Source: Clostridium sp. CAG:389 (GTDB taxonomy: Bacteria > Bacillota > Clostridia > TANB77 > CAG-508). From it: a DNA stretch of 12,381 nucleotides. The DNA lies in contig FR901953.1 in the NCBI GenBank assembly GCA_000438255.1, positions 1-12,381 on the forward strand. Direction: 5' to 3'. Within the stretch, counting starts at the first letter, position 1, and every line of letters begins with the position of its first letter. The translations under genes and the position numbers were made by a program. The notes below the pieces were generated by a model. That model searched no databases, was not told where the DNA came from, and saw nothing but the letters and a program-made list of their open reading frames with translations. Of this stretch, positions 7,577-12,381 are shown piece after piece.

Positions 7577-7605
7577 TTGTGATATTAAAAATAAGTTAAT
7601 ATAAA
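7577..7605 (+). promoter_or_regulatory. probable promoter of the recombinase gene
   Basis: TTGTGA (7577-7582) and TATAAA (7600-7605) are 17 bases apart. Transcripts would start near 7612, before the hairpin at 7622-7672, so that hairpin would be inside the recombinase leader. Confidence 0.5.
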
Positions 7606-7621
7606 TAAATTATAAAATTCT

Positions 7622-9392
<1,771 letters not shown>

Positions 9393-9401
9393 GCATTTCT
9401 T

Positions 9402-9432
9402 AAAACAAATTAACGTGGCACGTTTTGTTTTT
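9402..9432 (+). terminator. terminator after the recombinase
   Basis: AAAACAA (9402-9408) pairs with TTGTTTT (9425-9431), and AACGT (9412-9416) with ACGTT (9420-9424) around GGC; ATT bulges on one side. The stem ends in a T run. It begins 10 nt after the recombinase stop codon. Confidence 0.75.
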
Positions 9433-9449
9433 ACAAAGTAAAAATGAAA

Positions 9450-9580
9450 GTGGCGATAGTTAATTTGAATAAATTTTATTCCAATGGAAGAAAATTTATT
9501 ACCTCGCAGAGCCACCTGAATTTTGACATATTTGTCAAAATCCATAGGGGGTTAGGATATTTGGAAAGACAAAATCCTCT
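9450..9580 (+). other. hairpin cluster, candidate oriT
   Basis: In front of the relaxase gene several repeats lie close together: GTGGC/GCCAC (9450-9454, 9511-9515) enclosing AATAAATTTT/AAAATTTATT (9468-9477, 9491-9500), then ATTTTGACA/TGTCAAAAT (9520-9528, 9533-9541), then the G-rich CCATAGGGGGTTAGGA and AGGAT/ATCCT (9554-9558, 9574-9578). Relaxases of the MobL/Pre class act on an oriT just upstream of their own gene, so this is the expected place. The nick site cannot be identified by eye, and no good promoter for the relaxase stands out here. Confidence 0.5.
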
Positions 9581-9599
9581 TGGCAAGGAAGTATGAAAA

Positions 9600-10935
9600 A
9601 TGAATGAGATGTTAGCCTATTCTATACATCTTGGAAACGATAAAAATAAAACTAAAAAAGCAAAAGAAATTGCAAAAAATAATCAATCAAATACAACTTC
9701 TTTTAGTAATAATTCTATTCAAAATTTGGCACAATTATCAAAAGCCAATAACCATAATTTAAGAAAATACGATAACAAAACAGAACTAATCTCTGTAATT
9801 TATGGAACAGGTAATTTAATAAATGATGTTCAAAATTTATATTTACAAGAGTTTGAAAATGCAAGAATTGAATACAACAATAAGCAAACAAAAGAAAATA
9901 GAAAAATACAAAATTACTTTGAACATATATCAAAAAATTCTAATAGAGATTTATGTTGTGAAATAATAATTGAACTTGGAGATATGAATTTTTGGCAAGA
10001 TAAAACACAAGAATATTGCTATAAAATGGTACAAGTTTATAAAGAACAACTACAAGATTTTGTAACAGCCGTCCCGCAATTTAAAATAGCTAATGCAGTA
10101 ATTCACTTTGATGAAACAAGTCCCCATCTTCATATGATTGGCATTCCAATAAAAGAACGGATACAAAAATGGAATGAAAAAACAAGTAGCAAAATCACAA
10201 ATATTTACAAAAGAATCACTTACTAGAATACAAGACAAAATGAGAAATTGCTGTATAAAATCATTTAACAAAGTATATGAACAAGATTATCAGCTCAAAA
10301 CAAAAGAAAAAGGTAGAAATCAAGATATTCCAGTTAGTCAAATGCAGAACTATAATAAAGTAAAAAAGCAATATGAAAAGAATAAGAAACTATTAGAACA
10401 AGCAAATAAAAAGACAGATTTAGTAAATGAAAATGGCAATAATATTAAAGAAATAGTATCTAATTTAAAGCCTAATCTAGTAAACAAAAAGAATTATACT
10501 ATTTCACAAGAACAAGTAACAACTATAAAAGATTATATTTCGAAAGTAGAAGATACTACAAAAACAATGAAAAAAGTAAATGATTTAGATGTCATTATAA
10601 GGGAGTATGAAAAAGATTTAAAAGAACATCATAACGAAGTTAGAGAATTAAACTCTACTATTAGAGAAAAAAATATAGAAATAAGAGATTTAACACAAAA
10701 TTTAGATATAGCAAAAAATACTATTTCAAAACAACAAAAGGAAATAAATATATTAAAGCCATTCAAATATTTATGGAATAAACTAATGAAATTTATAAAG
10801 AATAAAGTTAGATATTCTAAAAACGAAACCTATAAAAAATTCTATGAAGAACTTAAAATAGATAATATTTTAAGACAAGAAGATATTGATTTTATAGACA
10901 ATAAAAACACTAAAAAAAGAAATTATGAATTGTAA
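9600..10935 (+). CDS. MobL/Pre-family plasmid mobilization relaxase, frame broken by one +1 shift
   Basis: Read with one +1 shift this is a 444-residue relaxase of the Mob/Pre (plasmid recombination enzyme) type, which nicks oriT and leads single-stranded DNA in mobilization. The N-terminal domain has NHNLRKYDNK (51-60) and the metal-binding histidine motif HFDETSPHLHMIGIP (169-183). After the shift come GMKKQVAKSQIFTKESL and a long coiled coil (repeated K/E/N heptads). The ATG at 9600 follows AAGGAAG. The zero frame has GAA then CGG at 10158-10160 and would stop at 10226; skipping the C gives KEGYKNGMKKQV, a natural continuation for the family. The C-terminal half could also start at ATG 10174 but would lack the catalytic domain and has no good SD. 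A small unknown gene follows 17 nt later, probably in the same operon. Confidence 0.85.
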
Positions 10936-10952
10936 AACGGAGGTAAAAAATT

Positions 10953-11273
10953 ATGATATTAAAATGTAATAATGAAAAAGTAGTGAATTTAGTAAAGTAT
11001 TTTGAAACATTAGACTTCGCAGATAAATTAAGATTAAGCATAGATATGCTTGAAAGTTATCATGTAAAAGTTAAAAATGATAATGTTTTAGAGATTTTAA
11101 AGAAATTATTGTGTGCAGTTGATGAACAATATAACAAAACGAAATTCTTGAATCTTCTTAACTATAAGCATTTACTTATAACATCAGCACAAGTAATGGA
11201 ACTAACTGAAAAAGAACAAAATATTTTTGTATTTGAAGTGTTTTACAATATTTATAAGGTACTTCAAAAATAA
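10953..11273 (+). CDS. small helical protein of unknown function, relaxase operon
   Basis: The 106-residue protein is predicted by composition to be mostly helical, with hydrophobic and lysine-rich segments (LRLSIDMLESY, VLEILKKLLCAVDEQ) and an aromatic C-terminal part (FVFEVFYNIYKVL). No signal peptide or known motif is visible. The start has CGGAGGT 9 nt upstream. It follows the relaxase gene by 17 nt and ends before a hairpin, so it is the last gene of the mobilization operon; an accessory or regulatory role in the element is only a guess. Confidence 0.65.
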   Translation: MILKCNNEKVVNLVKYFETLDFADKLRLSIDMLESYHVKVKNDNVLEILKKLLCAVDEQYNKTKFLNLLNYKHLLITSAQVMELTEKEQNIFVFEVFYNIYKVLQK

Positions 11274-11280
11274 GATTTTT

Positions 11281-11336
11281 TTAGAATGCAAATGGAGAGA
11301 ATGAAATTGATATTCATTCTCTCATTGCCGTTCTAA
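11281..11336. terminator. convergent-gene hairpin
   Basis: GAGAGAATGAA (11295-11305) pairs with TTCATTCTCTC (11313-11323), and an outer TTAGAA/TTCTAA (11281-11286, 11331-11336) extends it. It lies between the stop codons of two convergent genes. The only long T run is on the plus strand before the stem, so its efficiency as a simple intrinsic terminator is uncertain. Confidence 0.6.
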
Positions 11337-11350
11337 TGAACGATTTACGG

Positions 11351-11704
11351 TTATTCAGGAAATTGTAGTGTTTGCTTAATCAAGTTGTCATCTTTATCAT
11401 AACCTTTGTATAATACCATTTGAATAGTATCTCCCTCTTTGACATTTTCGTACAAGTTTCTGTCGTTAAAAGTTTCTGATACATCTTCATACGAAATGGT
11501 TACTAAGTAACGTGCTGGATGCGTTTGCGGTATGAGAGTCGTAGTTTTGCCATTAGATATAGGCATCATTGTTACATACGAACTCCAATATTGAATATCT
11601 GTCACCGTTGCATTTACGTCAATTTTTTCTTCTTTTTCAATTGCCTGACAACCTGTTAGGGCAACACACATAATGATAACTACAAGTAAAATAAACCGTT
11701 TCAT
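11351..11704 (-). CDS. small lipoprotein, element cargo
   Basis: The 117-residue protein has a lipoprotein signal peptide: basic MKR, a hydrophobic core and the lipobox LTGC (16-19), so C19 would be lipidated and the protein anchored outside the membrane. The mature part has beta-rich segments (ARYLVTISYEDVSETFNDRNLY, here cited as two parts ARYLVTISYE and VSETFNDRNLY) and KEGDTIQMVLYKGYD, resembling small lipoproteins seen on mobile elements of Clostridia; their function is not known to me. Codon 3 is CGG, read here as arginine. Codon use (CCG, ACG, TCG, CTC) is more GC-rich than in the chromosomal genes, pointing to separate origin. AAAGGAGG precedes the start, and the leader can form competing hairpins around it. 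Confidence 0.8.
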   Translation of the reverse strand: MKRFILLVVIIMCVALTGCQAIEKEEKIDVNATVTDIQYWSSYVTMMPISNGKTTTLIPQTHPARYLVTISYEDVSETFNDRNLYENVKEGDTIQMVLYKGYDKDDNLIKQTLQFPE

Positions 11705-11770
11705 AAAATTTCCTCCTTTAATTGTTCGGAGGTATGCACCTCCGAAAGTTTACCTTTTCAAAGGTGCAAC
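11705..11770 (-). promoter_or_regulatory. lipoprotein leader with possible SD-sequestering switch
   Basis: In the minus-strand transcript four segments can pair in alternative ways: A, GCACCTT (11767-11761); B, TTCGGAGGTGC (11746-11736); C, ACCTCCGAA (11733-11725); and D, the SD AAAGGAGG (11719-11712). B with C makes a perfect 9-bp hairpin and leaves D free. A with B (GCACCT/AGGTGC) frees C, whose CCTCC can pair with GGAGG of D. A can also pair with AAGGT (11756-11752). The arrangement is typical of a translational switch, but no known ligand motif is visible. Confidence 0.55.
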
Positions 11771-11790
11771 AACAATGTTACCATATCTTA

Positions 11791-11819
11791 ATTATACTAT
11801 ATTTTACATAAAAAAGCAA
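11791..11819 (-). promoter_or_regulatory. promoter of the lipoprotein gene
   Basis: On the minus strand TTGCTT (11819-11814) and TATAAT (11796-11791) are 17 bases apart. The leader from about 11784 to the start codon is about 80 nt and contains the possible switch. Confidence 0.75.
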
Positions 11820-11836
11820 ATTTTTGTGTTTTAAAG

Positions 11837-11870
11837 TATACATTTTATAAAAAGTATGCTAAAATGTATA
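11837..11870 (+). promoter_or_regulatory. promoter embedded in an 11-bp inverted repeat
   Basis: TATACATTTTA (11837-11847) and TAAAATGTATA (11860-11870) are perfect complements. The left arm starts with a -35-like TATACA (11837-11842), and the right arm starts with the -10-like TAAAAT (11860-11865), preceded by TATGC (extended -10), spacer 17. A dimeric repressor binding the arms would cover both boxes. Confidence 0.55.
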
Positions 11871-11871
11871 T

Positions 11872-12021
11872 ACAGTCGATAATCGGAAATGGGAGCAAAT
11901 GTGGGAGTATGGTTTTTCGCAAATAACCACCGCTAAGGCACCAATGACGTATCTGTTCGAACTAAATTGAACAGAAATGATACAAAAATCAATCAGAAAA
12001 TAAAATCTGGTTGATTTTTTT
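11872..12021 (+). ncRNA. structured transcript of unknown class ending in a terminator
   Basis: Downstream of the promoter at 11837-11870 lies a stretch richer in G and C than its surroundings. It contains hairpins TGGTTTTT/AAATAACCA (11910-11929) and TCTGTTC/GAACAGA (11952-11958, 11969-11975) and ends in the terminator at 11986-12021. It could be a small RNA or the leader of the next ORF. It matches no riboswitch I know. One frame is open from 11863 to a TGA at 11968-11970 and reads WEYGFSQITTAKAPM, without a proper start codon; it could be the 3' remnant of a gene instead of an RNA. Confidence 0.4.
11986..12021 (+). terminator. intrinsic terminator in front of the 12073 ORF
   Basis: AAATCAATCAG (11986-11996) pairs with CTGGTTGATTT (12007-12017) including one G-T pair, followed by T to 12021. 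Confidence 0.8.
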
Positions 12022-12072
12022 GTTACCTAAAAACAATATTAAAATCATCCAATCGAAAGGATGGTATTAAAA

Positions 12073-12219
12073 TTGAAAATAATTAAACAAGAATTACAAA
12101 TTGAAGAATGTCTAAAACAAAGACTTGAATTTATATGTGAATTTGCTAAAGTTACGCCTACTTTTATAAATGGCAGTATTAGGAAACTAGAGAAAACAAA
12201 TATTAATAAAAAGCTATGA
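12073..12219 (+). CDS. short ORF homologous to the N-terminal half of the 7255 gene
   Basis: The 48-codon frame starts with TTG at 12073, matching in position the start of its homologue at 7255, and ends with TGA. An in-frame ATG at 12061 directly abuts AAAGG and is less likely. The product shares with the 7255 protein the start KIIKQ.., a cysteine and lysine at matching positions, and GSIRKLE..N against GSLRVIE..N. It lacks the aromatic C-terminal half. It could be a truncated copy or a genuine short form. AAAGG lies 12 nt before the TTG. Both copies sit behind a structured RNA and an intrinsic terminator. Confidence 0.5.
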   Translation: MKIIKQELQIEECLKQRLEFICEFAKVTPTFINGSIRKLEKTNINKKL

Positions 12220-12223
12220 AAAT

Positions 12224-12251
12224 GTTGTAAATTATGATATAAATATATAAA
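12224..12251 (+). promoter_or_regulatory. possible promoter of the NUDIX gene
   Basis: TTGTAA (12224-12229) and TATAAA (12246-12251) have a 16-base spacer, and the start codon follows 25 nt later. The match is moderate in an AT-rich stretch. Confidence 0.35.
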
Positions 12252-12276
12252 AAGATTTAAAAGACAGGAAGTAATT

Positions 12277-12381
12277 ATGGAATATATAGATATATTTGAT
12301 TATAATAATAATCCAACAGGAGAAATAAAAGAAAAAACACAAGCACATGAAGACGGAAATTTTCATAGAACAGCACACGTC
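12277..12381 (+). CDS. NUDIX hydrolase, 5' part only
   Basis: Only 35 codons are present before the window ends. The sequence MEYIDIFDYNNNPTG, then a segment ending NFHRTAHV, is the typical N-terminus of clostridial NUDIX hydrolases of the isopentenyl-diphosphate-isomerase-like group (D-x-x-x-x-PTG ... H--VHV). These cleave nucleoside diphosphates linked to another group. The NUDIX box itself lies beyond the window, so the substrate class cannot be judged. AGGAAG precedes the ATG by 5 nt. Confidence 0.75.
   Translation, partial: MEYIDIFDYNNNPTGEIKEKTQAHEDGNFHRTAHV

Noticed and set aside
10936..10942. ACGG in the SD region before the 10953 gene as a fourth C insertion
   Set aside because: It is non-coding, and CGGAGG is a common SD form; no homologous sequence shows a missing C.
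11884..11886. CGG in the open frame 11863-11970 as a further frameshift site
   Set aside because: The frame has no recognised homology and no start, and the +1 frame stops soon; nothing shows that it is coding.
11872..11980. Degenerate tRNA or known riboswitch
   Set aside because: GTTCGAA resembles a T loop but the flanks do not pair as a T arm; no acceptor or anticodon arm and no known riboswitch core can be found.

Overview
The window is about 12.4 kb of very AT-rich DNA with Shine-Dalgarno (SD) sites of the GGAGG/GGTGAT type, near-consensus sigma-A promoters, CCA-encoding tRNA genes and AGA as almost the only arginine codon. This fits a low-GC Bacillota, most likely an uncultured Clostridia-type gut bacterium; the species cannot be told from the sequence.

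Left part (1-7150) is ordinary chromosome. It holds typA/bipA (155-1969), a small gene with an in-frame TAA (1988-2326), a TrmR-like O-methyltransferase (2339-2935), a convergent RelA/SpoT-domain protein on the minus strand (2936-4087), a CAT-anticodon tRNA with its own promoter and terminator (4287-4363), a DapB/2,4-diaminopentanoate-dehydrogenase-like reductase (4540-5601), a Y-family DNA polymerase dinB (5761-6984) whose promoter carries a LexA-like palindrome, and tRNA-Tyr (7065-7150).

Right part (about 7540-12060) looks like a small integrative mobilizable element. It carries a large serine recombinase (7717-9392), a hairpin cluster that could be an oriT (9450-9580), a MobL/Pre-type relaxase (9600-10935), a small unknown gene (10953-11273) and a cargo lipoprotein on the opposite strand (11351-11704). 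The element sits between two diverged homologues of a small unknown gene (7255-7536, and a half-length copy at 12073-12219). The window ends inside a NUDIX hydrolase gene (12277-12381).

The most striking signal is that the two main genes of the element are each uninterrupted apart from +1 frame changes, and all three frame changes (7783, 8192, 10158) fall exactly on an in-frame CGG codon preceded by A. In each case the +1 frame resumes with a glycine codon that the family is expected to have. Two of these sequences without the extra C occur undisturbed in core genes, so a simple context-dependent base-calling error is not the obvious explanation. Candidate explanations are +1 frameshifting at a hungry or unassigned CGG codon, four-base decoding of CGGN as glycine, a mutational signature, or an assembly artefact. 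One further in-frame CGG, codon 3 of the lipoprotein, shows no shift. Several element genes also have leaders with hairpins between promoter and start codon, including a possible SD-sequestering switch in front of the lipoprotein.
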